From CAYUYV01 sp050331455 (GTDB lineage: Bacteria > Pseudomonadota > Alphaproteobacteria > JAJFIK01), in NCBI GenBank assembly GCA_050331455.1, contig JBHJGV010000073.1:1-64000 (forward strand): DNA of 64,000 nt. Reading direction: 5' to 3'. The notes beneath the pieces are model-generated. The model saw nothing but the letters and a program-made list of their open reading frames with translations, searched no databases and was not told the DNA's origin. The position numbers and the translations under genes are program-made. Shown in pieces: positions 8,003 through 17,001 of the stretch. Positions within the stretch are counted from its first letter, which is position 1. Each line of letters begins with the position of its first letter.

Positions 8003-8596
8003 ATGACCGTGACCAGGACAGACATTCCGGAACAGACCTTGCCGGAACAGACCATGGCTCCGGCAACGGAGCCGGCGAAGGATCGCGCCGGGACGGCCCT
8101 CTACACACCGGAGGAGCGCGCGCGCCGGGATAAGACCGTGTGGACACTGGTCCAAGGCATTCTGGCACCGGCACAGTTCCTGGTCTTCCTGGTCAGCCTG
8201 GTCCTCGTTGTCCGCTATCTCATGACCGGCGAGGGTTATGTGGCGGCGACGGTCTCCGTCGTGATCAAGACGCTGGTCCTTTATTTCATCATGGTGACGG
8301 GCTCGATCTGGGAGAAGGTCGTCTTCGGCAAATGGCTGTTCGTGCCGGCGTTTTTCTGGGAAGACGTCTTCAGCATGCTGGTCCTTGCGCTGCACACGGC
8401 CTATCTCGGTGCGCTTGCCTTCGGTTGGCTGGACACGCAGGGCCAGATGATCCTGGCGCTGGCCGCCTATGTCACCTATGTGATCAATGCCGGCCAATTC
8501 ATCCTTAAGCTGAGGGCTGCGCGCCTCGAAGGAGCGGCCATGGCCGCCCGGCCGCAGGGCACCTTGGGCTATGACGCGATTGGAGCCGCCCGATGA
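8003..8596 (+). CDS. bchF: 3-vinyl bacteriochlorophyllide hydratase BchF
   Basis: BchF hydrates the C3 vinyl group of (bacterio)chlorophyllide to hydroxyethyl in bacteriochlorophyll a synthesis. The 197-residue membrane protein has the family core YTPEERARRDKTVWTLVQGI, then hydrophobic helices and the conserved GSIWEKVVFGKWLFVPAFFWEDVFSM stretch in the middle. Four hydrophobic segments are visible. The first 30 or so residues are polar and carry a doubled PEQT(L/M) coded by a 15-base tandem duplication at 8027-8056. First gene of the plus-strand superoperon. Its stop overlaps the bchN start (ATGA). Confidence 0.94.
   Translation: MTVTRTDIPEQTLPEQTMAPATEPAKDRAGTALYTPEERARRDKTVWTLVQGILAPAQFLVFLVSLVLVVRYLMTGEGYVAATVSVVIKTLVLYFIMVTGSIWEKVVFGKWLFVPAFFWEDVFSMLVLALHTAYLGALAFGWLDTQGQMILALAAYVTYVINAGQFILKLRAARLEGAAMAARPQGTLGYDAIGAAR
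8027..8056. repeat. 15-bp tandem duplication in the bchF N-terminus
   Basis: CCGGAACAGACC(TTG/ATG) occurs twice with a 15-base period (8027-8041, 8042-8056), coding for PEQTLPEQTM near the BchF N-terminus. The frame is kept and the repeat lies outside the conserved core. Confidence 0.8.
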
Positions 8597-9906
8597 GCCA
8601 GTTCGCCCCCCAATTCGCCCCCATGGGCCAAGCGGCCACCCCGTCCCCCGACAGCGGCTGTGCCGAGCGCCCGGTCCTGAAGGAACGGGGACAGCATGAG
8701 GTCTTCTGTGGGCTGACCGGCATCGTCTGGCTGCACCGCAAGATCCAGGACGCTTTTTTCCTGATCGTCGGCTCGCGGACCTGCGCCCACCTGATGCAGT
8801 CGGCCGCCGGCGTCATGATCTTCGCCGAACCCCGATTCGCGACCGCCATCATGGAGGAAAAGGACCTCGCTGGCCTCGCCGATGCCAATGAGGAACTGGA
8901 CCGGGTGGTCACCCGGTTGCTGGAGCGCCGCCCCGACATCAAGCTGCTGTTTTTGGTGGGGTCCTGCCCGTCGGAAGTGATCAAGCTCGACCTCTCCCGG
9001 GCCGCGGAGCGCCTGTCCCGGACCTTTTCGCCGGATGTGCGCATCCTGAATTATTCCGGCAGCGGGATCGAGACGACCTTCACGCAGGGCGAGGACGCCT
9101 GCCTCGCTTCCCTTGTGCCGGAAATGCCGGACCGGGACACGGGCGCGGAACCATCCCTGCTGGTCGTCGGGACCCTGCCCGATGTGGTGGAGGACCAGTT
9201 CCGCCGCCTGTTCGCATCGCTTGGAGTCGCGCCCGTGGATTTTCTGCCGCCGCGCCAGTCCCGCGCCCTCCCTTCCGTCGGTCCAAACACGCACTTTCTG
9301 CTCGCCCAACCCTTTCTCGGCGACACGGGCCGGGCCCTGGAGGAGCGGGGCGCGCGCCACCTGCCGGCCCTCTTTCCATTCGGCGCCGAAGGCACGACGG
9401 CATGGCTCCGGGCCGCTGCGGACGCCTGGGGCATTGCGCCGGACCATTTTGAACGTGTGGTGGCGCCGGGCCGCGAGCGGGCGGCGAAAGGGCTTGAGCG
9501 GTACCGGGAGCACCTGGCGGGCAAGCGCATTTTCTTCTTCCCCGACTCCCAGCTTGAGGTGCCGCTCGCCCGGTTCCTGTCCCGCGAACTCGGCATGGAG
9601 CTTCTGGAGGTCGGCACGCCCTATCTCCACCGCCGGCACCTGTCGGCCGAACTCGACGCCCTGCCGGACACGGCCGCATTGAGTGAGGGCCAGCATGTGG
9701 AGCGTCAGCTCGACCGGGCACGGGAAACACGGCCGGATATCGCCGTGTGCGGCCTTGGCCTTGCCAATCCTTTGGAGGCGGAAGGCATCACGACCAAATG
9801 GTCGATCGAACTGGTGTTCTCGCCTGTCCACGGCTTCGACCAGGCCGGCGACCTTGCCGAACTGTTCAGCCGTCCGCTCAATCGCCGCAACCGTTTGAAG
9901 GTCTGA
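8593..9906 (+). CDS. bchN: Dark-operative protochlorophyllide reductase subunit BchN
   Basis: BchN pairs with BchB in the nitrogenase-like catalytic component that reduces ring D of protochlorophyllide without light. The 437-residue protein keeps the early cysteines of the family in CGLTGIVWLHRKI, SRTCAHLMQSAAGVM and GSCPSEVI, which hold the NB-type [4Fe-4S] cluster together with an Asp from BchB. The motif PDVRILNYSGSGIETTFTQG follows. The ATG overlaps the bchF stop, so the two are translationally coupled. Confidence 0.95.
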   Translation: MSQFAPQFAPMGQAATPSPDSGCAERPVLKERGQHEVFCGLTGIVWLHRKIQDAFFLIVGSRTCAHLMQSAAGVMIFAEPRFATAIMEEKDLAGLADANEELDRVVTRLLERRPDIKLLFLVGSCPSEVIKLDLSRAAERLSRTFSPDVRILNYSGSGIETTFTQGEDACLASLVPEMPDRDTGAEPSLLVVGTLPDVVEDQFRRLFASLGVAPVDFLPPRQSRALPSVGPNTHFLLAQPFLGDTGRALEERGARHLPALFPFGAEGTTAWLRAAADAWGIAPDHFERVVAPGRERAAKGLERYREHLAGKRIFFFPDSQLEVPLARFLSRELGMELLEVGTPYLHRRHLSAELDALPDTAALSEGQHVERQLDRARETRPDIAVCGLGLANPLEAEGITTKWSIELVFSPVHGFDQAGDLAELFSRPLNRRNRLKV

Positions 9907-9910
9907 CCCC

Positions 9911-11536
9911 ATGCAACTGGCCATTTGGACATATGAAGGTCCGCCCCATGTGGGAGCCATGCGGGTGGCGACAGCCATGGAGGGCGTGCACTATGTGCTC
10001 CACGCGCCCCAGGGCGATACCTATGCCGATCTTCTGTTCACGATGATCGAGCGGCGCGACAAGCGCCCGCCGGTCACCTACACCACGTTCCAGGCCCGGG
10101 ATCTGGGGTCGGATACGGCGGAAATCTTCAAGACGGCGGCAAAGGAAGCCTATGAGCGCTTCCAGCCGCGCACCATGCTGGTGGGTGCGTCGTGCACCGC
10201 CGAACTCATCCAGGACGATCCGGGCGGGCTGGCCAAAGCCCTTGACCTGCCGATCCCGGTCGTACCGCTCGAACTGCCCGCCTATCAGAGAAAAGAGAAC
10301 TGGGGCGCCTCCGAGACCTTCTACCATATGGTCCGGGCGCTTTCAGGCGCAGCGGGGGACGCGCATCAGCCATCCTCCCCCCCCTCCTCCGGATCGGCTG
10401 GAGCGCGACCCCGCTGCAACCTTCTTGGTCCCACGGCGCTGGGCTTTCGCCACCGGGACGATGTGCGCGAGATCACGGGCCTGCTCGCCCGCTTGGGCGT
10501 CGATGTCCATGTGACCGCGCCCCTCGATGCGACCCCGGAGGATCTCGTTCGCATTCCGCAGGCGGATTTCAACGTCGTTCTGTATCCGGAGATCGGCCTG
10601 ACGGCGGCGCGCTGGCTGGAGCGGACCTTCAGACAGCCTTGCATTACCACGGTCCCCATGGGCGTCGGCGCGACCAAGGATTTCGTGGCCGAAATCGCAG
10701 CCCTGACCGGTATCGATCCCTCCGCGGTGCTGGCCGATGCCGATTGCCGGCTGCCCTGGTGGTCGCGCTCGGTGGACTCGACCTATTTCACCGGCAAGCG
10801 GGTTTTCCTGTTCGGCGATGCGACCCATGTGATCGCCGCGGCCCGGGTCGCGGCCGAGGAGATTGGCTTCGAAGTCGTCGGCATGGGCTGTTACAATCGT
10901 GAATTCGCCCGGGACATGCGCGCGACCGCCGAGACCTATGGCGTCGATCCGCTGATTACGGACGATTACCTCGAAGTCGAGGCCCGCATCGCGGAGTTGC
11001 AGCCGGAACTCGAGCTCGGCACGCAGATGGAACGGCATATCGCCAAACGCCTGGGCATTCCCTGTGCGGTCATTTCCGCACCCGTCCATGTCCAGGATTT
11101 TCCCGCCCGCTTCTCGCCCGTCATGGGTTTCGAAGGCGCCAATGTGCTTTTCGATACCTGGGTGCACCCCCTGGTGATGGGTCTCGAGGAGCACCTGCTC
11201 GGCATGTTCCGAGAGGACTTCGAATTCCATGACGGTGCCGGCCCATCCCATCTGGGCCATGGCACCGCACCGCGCAACGCACCGGACGCGCAAGAGGCGG
11301 TCTCGGTCTCCGAAACGGCGCCCTCGTCGCTGACCCCGGTGCCCGCCGAGGACACCGGCACAGCGGGGTCCGTCGATCCGCTCTGGCAGGCCGATGCCGA
11401 GGCGGAACTGCGCAAGATCCCGTTCTTCGTGCGCGGCAAGGCCCGCCGAAACACGGAACGGTTTGCCCGTGAAACCGGCCTCAAGACGATCACTGTGGAG
11501 ACTTTGTACGATGCTAAAGCCCATTTCGGACGTTGA
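9911..11536 (+). CDS. bchB: Dark-operative protochlorophyllide reductase subunit BchB
   Basis: The 541-residue BchB subunit starts with the classic MQLAIWTYEGPPHVGAMRVA and has the cluster region VGASCTAELIQ, the NILGPTALGFRHRDD-like block (here CNLLGPTALGFRHRDD), and CYNREFARDMR later. The C-terminal domain LWQADAEAELRKIPFFVRGKARRNTERFA is the usual light-independent reductase tail. A low-complexity Ser/Pro/Gly linker replaces a variable loop near residues 150-170. It begins 4 bases after the bchN stop, and its end overlaps the start of bchH by 26 bases. Confidence 0.95.
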   Translation: MQLAIWTYEGPPHVGAMRVATAMEGVHYVLHAPQGDTYADLLFTMIERRDKRPPVTYTTFQARDLGSDTAEIFKTAAKEAYERFQPRTMLVGASCTAELIQDDPGGLAKALDLPIPVVPLELPAYQRKENWGASETFYHMVRALSGAAGDAHQPSSPPSSGSAGARPRCNLLGPTALGFRHRDDVREITGLLARLGVDVHVTAPLDATPEDLVRIPQADFNVVLYPEIGLTAARWLERTFRQPCITTVPMGVGATKDFVAEIAALTGIDPSAVLADADCRLPWWSRSVDSTYFTGKRVFLFGDATHVIAAARVAAEEIGFEVVGMGCYNREFARDMRATAETYGVDPLITDDYLEVEARIAELQPELELGTQMERHIAKRLGIPCAVISAPVHVQDFPARFSPVMGFEGANVLFDTWVHPLVMGLEEHLLGMFREDFEFHDGAGPSHLGHGTAPRNAPDAQEAVSVSETAPSSLTPVPAEDTGTAGSVDPLWQADAEAELRKIPFFVRGKARRNTERFARETGLKTITVETLYDAKAHFGR

Positions 11537-14500
11537 AGGAACGGCTGTACGGGTCGTCATTGTCACCCTGGACAATCACCTGTCCGGTGCCGTCGAACGA
11601 GCCCAGGCGACCCTGCGCAAAGAAATTCCTGGACTGACCATCGCGCTGCACCCGGCCTCCGAATGGGCCGCGGACCCGGACGCTCTCGCCCGCTGCCATG
11701 AAGACATCGCCCGGGGCGACATTGTCATCGCCACCATGATGTTCATGGAGGACCATATCCAGGCCGTGCTGCCAGCGCTCGAGGCCCGTCAACCGGACTG
11801 CGACGCCATGGTCGCCCTCATGTCCTCCGGCGAGGTCGTTCGCCTGACCCGCATGGGTAAGTTCGCCATGAACAAGCCCGAGGGCGGTGTCATGGCCCTG
11901 CTCAAGCGCCTGCGCGGCGGCTCCAACAAGAGCAAGACCCAAAGCTCCGGCGCCAAGCAGATGGCCATGCTGCGGCGTCTGCCGCGCATTCTCAAATTCA
12001 TTCCGGGCACAGCCCAGGATGTGCGGGCTTATTTCCTCAGCATGCAGTATTGGCTGGCGGGGTCCGACGAGAATGTCGCGAATATGGTGCGCTTCCTGGT
12101 CGGGCGCTATGCGGACGGTCCCCGGGCCGGCCTGCAGACGGCCCTCGGCAAGACGTCCGAGCCCTTGAACTATCCCGATGTCGGCATCTACCACCCACGC
12201 CTGAAGACCCGTGTGGCCGACAGCGTCGAAAGGCTTCCCAAGCCCAAGGGCAAGACGGCAGGCCGGGTCGGTGTTCTGGTCATGCGCTCCTATGTGCTGG
12301 GCAAGGACACGGGACATTATGACGGCGTGATCGGCGCTCTGGAGGCCAAGGGCCTGGAGGTCGTGCCCGCCTTTTCAAGCGGTCTCGATGCAAGGCCGGC
12401 GGTCGAAAAGTTCTTCATGAAGGATGGCAAGGCCACCGTGGACGCGCTGGTGTCCCTCACCGGATTTTCCCTGGTGGGTGGGCCGGCTTATAATGACGCC
12501 AAGGCGGCCGAGGATCTGCTGGCCGGGCTCGATGTGCCCTATATCGCCGCTCAGCCCCTGGAATTTCAGTCCCTGGAGCAATGGGGCCATTCGGACCGGG
12601 GCCTGATGCCGGTCGAGTCCACCATCATGGTGGCCATTCCGGAACTTGACGGCGCACGCGCGCCCATGGTCTTCGGCGGCCGCGCCAGCGATGCGGGCGC
12701 CGCAACGGGCTATTTGACCTGCTGCGAACGGCATTGTCGGGTGGAAAAAGCCGCCGAAGGGTCATGCCAGACGGTGCGCGAAATGCGCTGCTGCGCGGAA
12801 CGGGCCGAATTGCTGGCCGATCGGGTGCACAAAATGGTGACCCTGCGTGCGACGCCGCCCAAGGACCGCAAGCTGGCCATTGTGCTGTTCAATTTCCCGC
12901 CCAATGCGGGCGCCGTGGGCACGGCCATGAACATGGCAGTCTACGAATCCCTGCACAACACGCTGAAGGCTCTGGCGAGCCATGGCTATGACGTGGACGT
13001 GCCCGCGGATGTCGATGCTCTGCGCACGGCCATTCTGGACGGCAATGCCGCCCGCTATGGCATGGATGCCAATGTGCATGCCCAGATCCCGGCCGACGAC
13101 CATGTGCGCCGTGAAAAGCATCTGAACGAGATCGAGACCCAGTGGGGCCCTGCGCCGGGCCGCGCCTTGAGCGACGGGCGCTCGATCTTCGTGCTCGGGG
13201 CGCAGTTCGGCAGTGTGTTCGTCGGCGTGCAGCCCGCCTTCGGGTATGAAGGCGACCCCATGCGCCTGCTCTTCGAGAAGAGCTTCACCCCGACCCACGC
13301 CTTCAGCGCGTTCTACCGCTATCTGCGCGAGGATTTCGGCGCCCATGCCGTGCTCCATTTCGGCACCCACGGGGCTCTGGAGTTCATGCCCGGCAAGCAG
13401 ACCGGCATGAGCAATACCTGCTGGCCGGACCGGTTGATCGGCGATCTGCCGAATTTCTATCTGTATGCGGCCAATAATCCCTCAGAGGGCACGGTGGCCA
13501 AGCGGCGGTCCGCCGCCACGCTGATCAGCTATCTGTCGCCGCCCGTGGGCCACGCCGGCCTCTATCGCGGGCTGCTCGACCTCAAGGCTTCCATGGAGCG
13601 CTGGCGGTCCCTGCCCCCGGAAAGCGAGGAGGAGGCCCGGGATCTGGCGGCCCTCATCCAGCATCAGGCCGCCGAACTCGACCTCGCCGAGACCGAGCCG
13701 GCCTGGGATGGTGGGGCGGAGCGGGAGATCCTGGCCCTGACGGATGCCCTGATCGACCTGGAACAGACCCTTATCCCCCATGGCCTCCATGTCGTCGGTC
13801 GCCCGCCGGTGCGCGAGGCCCGGGTCGATATGCTGCTCAGCGTGGCCGAAGCCTCCCACAGCGTCTCGCCGGATCGCGCCGTGATCGAGAGCATCGTGGA
13901 CGGGGCCGAACCCGAGGCGGCGCTCAAGGCATCGGGCCTGCCGAACACGGACGATACCCTGGCCATGTTCAAGGATCTTGCCCGGGTCAACGGCCTGCTG
14001 GCCCAGGACCACGAAACGGTGGGCATCGTGACGGCCCTTGACGGACGCTTCGTGCGCCCGGCCCCCGGCGGCGATCTTCTGCGCACCCCGGATATTCTGC
14101 CGACGGGACGCAATCTGCACGGCTTCGACCCCTTCCGCATCCCCAGCGCCTTTGCCATGGCTGACGGCGCGCGCCAGGCCCAGCGGCTGCTGGACCGCCA
14201 CGTCGGCGACGGGAATGCCCTGCCCGAGACAGTCGCCATCGTGCTGTGGGGTACGGACAATCTGAAAAGCGAGGGCGGCCCCCTTGCCCAGGCCCTGGCC
14301 CTGATCGGTGCCAAGCCCCGTTTCGACAGCTATGGCCGCCTGTCCGGTGCGGATCTTGTTCCGCTTGAGGACCTGGGCCGGCCACGGGTCGACGTGATGA
14401 TGACTCTGTCGGGCATTTTCCGGGATCTCCTGCCCCTCCAGACCCGCCTGCTGGCCGAGGCCACGTTCCTCGCCGCCGGCGCCGATGAGGACCCGGCACG

Positions 14501-15299
14501 CAATTTCGTGCGCAAACATGCCCTCGCCTATCAGCGGGCCCATGGCTGCGACCTGGAAACGGCGTCCTTGCGGGTGTTCTCCAATGCGGAGGGCGTCTAT
14601 GGGGCCAATGTGAACCTGCTCATCGACAGCGGTGCCTGGGAAGACGAGAACGAACTCGCCGACGCCTATACCCACCGCAAATCCTTCGCCTACGGACGCT
14701 CCGGCGACCCCGTGCAACGGACCGAGCTGCTGGAAAGCGTGCTGGGCGATGTGGACCTCGCCTACCAGAATCTCGAATCGGTCGAACTCGGCGTGACGAC
14801 GATCGACCACTATTTCGACACGCTGGGCGGCATCGGGCGCGCGGTTCAACGGGCGCAGGGCAAGGCCGCCCCGGTCTATATCGGCGATCAGACCAAGGGC
14901 GAGGGCAAGGTGCGCACCCTGAACGAACAGGTGGCACTGGAGACCCGGACCCGCACCCTGAACCCGCGCTGGTATGAGGCGATGCTGAACCATGGCTATG
15001 AGGGTGTGCGCCAGATCGAGGCCCAGGTAACCAACACGCTCGGCTGGTCCGCGACGACCGGTCAGGTGGCACCCTGGGTCTATCAGCGTCTGACCCTGAC
15101 ATTCGTGCTCGACGATGCCATGCGCAAGCGTCTTGCGGAACTCAACCCCAAAGCCTCGGCGAAACTCGCCAATCGGCTGATCGAAGCGTCCGAACGGCAA
15201 TACTGGACCCCGGACGAGGCGACCCTCGAAGCCCTGCGCGAGGCCGGCGACGAACTTGAGGACCGGCTCGAAGGCGTGAGCACCGTTGCGGCGGCCTGA
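11511..15299 (+). CDS. bchH: Magnesium chelatase large subunit BchH
   Basis: BchH is the porphyrin-binding subunit that inserts Mg2+ into protoporphyrin IX with BchI and BchD (not in this window). It has 1262 residues, normal for the CobN/BchH family. Recognisable blocks include MFMEDHIQAVLPAL, the His-rich HFGTHGALEFMPGKQTG region and KSFAYGRSGDP near the C-terminus. I place the start at ATG 11511 (MLKPISD), with a GGAG site 10 bases upstream. This overlaps the bchB end by 26 bases. A longer open frame upstream is only the shadow of bchB. Confidence 0.95.
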   Translation: MLKPISDVEGTAVRVVIVTLDNHLSGAVERAQATLRKEIPGLTIALHPASEWAADPDALARCHEDIARGDIVIATMMFMEDHIQAVLPALEARQPDCDAMVALMSSGEVVRLTRMGKFAMNKPEGGVMALLKRLRGGSNKSKTQSSGAKQMAMLRRLPRILKFIPGTAQDVRAYFLSMQYWLAGSDENVANMVRFLVGRYADGPRAGLQTALGKTSEPLNYPDVGIYHPRLKTRVADSVERLPKPKGKTAGRVGVLVMRSYVLGKDTGHYDGVIGALEAKGLEVVPAFSSGLDARPAVEKFFMKDGKATVDALVSLTGFSLVGGPAYNDAKAAEDLLAGLDVPYIAAQPLEFQSLEQWGHSDRGLMPVESTIMVAIPELDGARAPMVFGGRASDAGAATGYLTCCERHCRVEKAAEGSCQTVREMRCCAERAELLADRVHKMVTLRATPPKDRKLAIVLFNFPPNAGAVGTAMNMAVYESLHNTLKALASHGYDVDVPADVDALRTAILDGNAARYGMDANVHAQIPADDHVRREKHLNEIETQWGPAPGRALSDGRSIFVLGAQFGSVFVGVQPAFGYEGDPMRLLFEKSFTPTHAFSAFYRYLREDFGAHAVLHFGTHGALEFMPGKQTGMSNTCWPDRLIGDLPNFYLYAANNPSEGTVAKRRSAATLISYLSPPVGHAGLYRGLLDLKASMERWRSLPPESEEEARDLAALIQHQAAELDLAETEPAWDGGAEREILALTDALIDLEQTLIPHGLHVVGRPPVREARVDMLLSVAEASHSVSPDRAVIESIVDGAEPEAALKASGLPNTDDTLAMFKDLARVNGLLAQDHETVGIVTALDGRFVRPAPGGDLLRTPDILPTGRNLHGFDPFRIPSAFAMADGARQAQRLLDRHVGDGNALPETVAIVLWGTDNLKSEGGPLAQALALIGAKPRFDSYGRLSGADLVPLEDLGRPRVDVMMTLSGIFRDLLPLQTRLLAEATFLAAGADEDPARNFVRKHALAYQRAHGCDLETASLRVFSNAEGVYGANVNLLIDSGAWEDENELADAYTHRKSFAYGRSGDPVQRTELLESVLGDVDLAYQNLESVELGVTTIDHYFDTLGGIGRAVQRAQGKAAPVYIGDQTKGEGKVRTLNEQVALETRTRTLNPRWYEAMLNHGYEGVRQIEAQVTNTLGWSATTGQVAPWVYQRLTLTFVLDDAMRKRLAELNPKASAKLANRLIEASERQYWTPDEATLEALREAGDELEDRLEGVSTVAAA

Positions 15300-15347
15300 G
15301 GACGATCGGCACGCCGCATAGCACAGACGAGAAGGAGGAGAGGAAAC

Positions 15348-16274
15348 ATGACGGTCTTGGATCTTCCGCGCACGATGCCCGACAGGCTGCGCAGCGCAGC
15401 GGGCAAGGGACGTGAGGACGGCGAAGGCAGCGTCCAGGTCAAGATGGACCCCAGAATGTCCATCGACACGGCCAAGGTCTTTGCCGTCTACGGCAAGGGC
15501 GGCATCGGCAAGAGCACGACCTCGTCCAACCTGTCCGCCGCCTTTTCCAAGCTGGGCAAGCGCGTTCTGCAGATCGGTTGCGATCCGAAGCACGATTCCA
15601 CGTTCACGCTGACCAAGAAGCTGGTGCCGACGGTGATCGACGTTTTGGAGTCGGTCGATTTCCACTCGGAGGAACTGCGCCCTGAGGACTATGTCTATGA
15701 GGGCTTCAACGGCGTCATGTGTGTGGAGGCGGGCGGACCGCCGGCCGGCACGGGTTGCGGCGGCTATGTGGTCGGCCAGACGGTGAAGCTGCTCAAGGAA
15801 CACCACCTGCTCGAGGACACCGATGTGGTGATCTTCGATGTGCTGGGCGATGTGGTCTGCGGCGGCTTTGCCGCGCCCCTCCAGCACGCCGAGCGCGCCC
15901 TGATCGTCACGGCCAATGACTTCGACTCGATCTTCGCCATGAACCGCATCGTGGCGGCCATCAAGGCGAAGTCGAAGAATTACGACGTGCGCATGGCCGG
16001 CGTGATCTGCAATCGCAGCGCCGGGACGGACGAAGTGGACCGGTTCAACGACGCCATCGGCCTTGATCGCCTCGCCCATTTCCCGGATCTCGATGTCATC
16101 CGGCGCAGCCGGCTTAAGAAATCCGTCCTGTTCGAAATGGAATCGTCCCCCGAATTGGAGGCCGTGAAAGAAGAATATTTGCGCCTCGCCGCAACCCTGT
16201 GGGCCGGGACAGAACCGTTGACCCCCTCGCCCATGAAGGACCGGGACATTTTCGACTTTCTGGGATTCGACTGA
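15348..16274 (+). CDS. bchL: Protochlorophyllide reductase ATP-binding protein BchL
   Basis: BchL is the NifH-like homodimer that feeds electrons to BchNB at the cost of ATP. The P-loop GKGGIGKST spans residues 49-57. The bridging [4Fe-4S] cysteines lie in PPAGTGCGGY and LGDVVCGGFAAPL, and GCDPKHDSTFT follows the P-loop. The 308-residue length is usual. A strong GAAGGAGGAGAGG site sits just upstream in the 48-base gap after bchH, which suggests separate strong initiation of this subunit. Its stop overlaps the bchM ATG by one base. Confidence 0.96.
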   Translation: MTVLDLPRTMPDRLRSAAGKGREDGEGSVQVKMDPRMSIDTAKVFAVYGKGGIGKSTTSSNLSAAFSKLGKRVLQIGCDPKHDSTFTLTKKLVPTVIDVLESVDFHSEELRPEDYVYEGFNGVMCVEAGGPPAGTGCGGYVVGQTVKLLKEHHLLEDTDVVIFDVLGDVVCGGFAAPLQHAERALIVTANDFDSIFAMNRIVAAIKAKSKNYDVRMAGVICNRSAGTDEVDRFNDAIGLDRLAHFPDLDVIRRSRLKKSVLFEMESSPELEAVKEEYLRLAATLWAGTEPLTPSPMKDRDIFDFLGFD

Positions 16275-16999
16275 TGCAAAGCGTCACCTATCAGGACCGG
16301 CGCAGCGAGCTGCGCACCTATTTCGACCACACCGCCTCGGAAGCCTGGTCCCGGCTCACATCCGATGCGCCCGTCAGCGGGATCCGCGCCACCGTGCGCG
16401 CGGGCCGCGACCGAATGCGGGCGACCCTGCTGGAGTGGCTGCCCCGGGATCTGACGGGCAAACGCCTCCTCGATGCGGGCTGCGGGACCGGCGCCCTCTC
16501 GGTCGAGGCCGCGCGACGGGGCGCCGACGTGATCGCGATCGATATTGCCGAAAGCCTCGTGGCCGTTGCGCGGGAGCGGGCTGCAATTGATCTCGATCAG
16601 GGCACGCCCGGCTCTGGCAGGATCGACTTCCTTGTGGGGGACATGCTGGACCCCGCCCATGGCACCTTCGACCACGTGGTGGCCATGGATTCCCTCATCC
16701 ACTACCGGATGGACGATGTGCTGCGCATGCTGGCGACCTTGAGCACTCGGACGACCGGCTCCATGGTCGTCACCTTCGCGCCGCGCACACCGCTGCTCAT
16801 GACGATGCATGCCGTCGGCCGGCTGTTTCCCCGCAGCGACCGGGCGCCCGCCATCGAACCCCTGGCGCCTGCTGGCCTGTGCCGGGCGATCGGCGGGGAC
16901 GCCCGCCTTGCGGACTGGACGGTCGGGCGAACCTTGCGTGTCAAGAGTGGCTTTTACACCAGCCAGGGCCTTGAGCTTGTCCGGCAGGAGGCGACCTGA
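16274..16999 (+). CDS. bchM: Mg-protoporphyrin IX O-methyltransferase BchM
   Basis: BchM transfers methyl from S-adenosylmethionine to the C13 propionate of Mg-protoporphyrin. The 241-residue protein has the SAM motif LLDAGCGTGALS at about residues 65-76, followed by GADVIAIDIAESLV, and ends with the basic FYTSQGLELVRQE segment typical of BchM. The ATG at 16274 overlaps the bchL stop (TGATG). It directly precedes lhaA. Confidence 0.95.
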   Translation: MQSVTYQDRRSELRTYFDHTASEAWSRLTSDAPVSGIRATVRAGRDRMRATLLEWLPRDLTGKRLLDAGCGTGALSVEAARRGADVIAIDIAESLVAVARERAAIDLDQGTPGSGRIDFLVGDMLDPAHGTFDHVVAMDSLIHYRMDDVLRMLATLSTRTTGSMVVTFAPRTPLLMTMHAVGRLFPRSDRAPAIEPLAPAGLCRAIGGDARLADWTVGRTLRVKSGFYTSQGLELVRQEAT

Positions 17000-17001
17000 C
17001 C

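Noticed and set aside
13482..16079. Long minus-strand open frame of 865 codons across bchH, bchL and bchM
   Set aside because: It is the reverse shadow of GC-rich genes on the plus strand. The plus-strand frames are full-length BchH, BchL and BchM.
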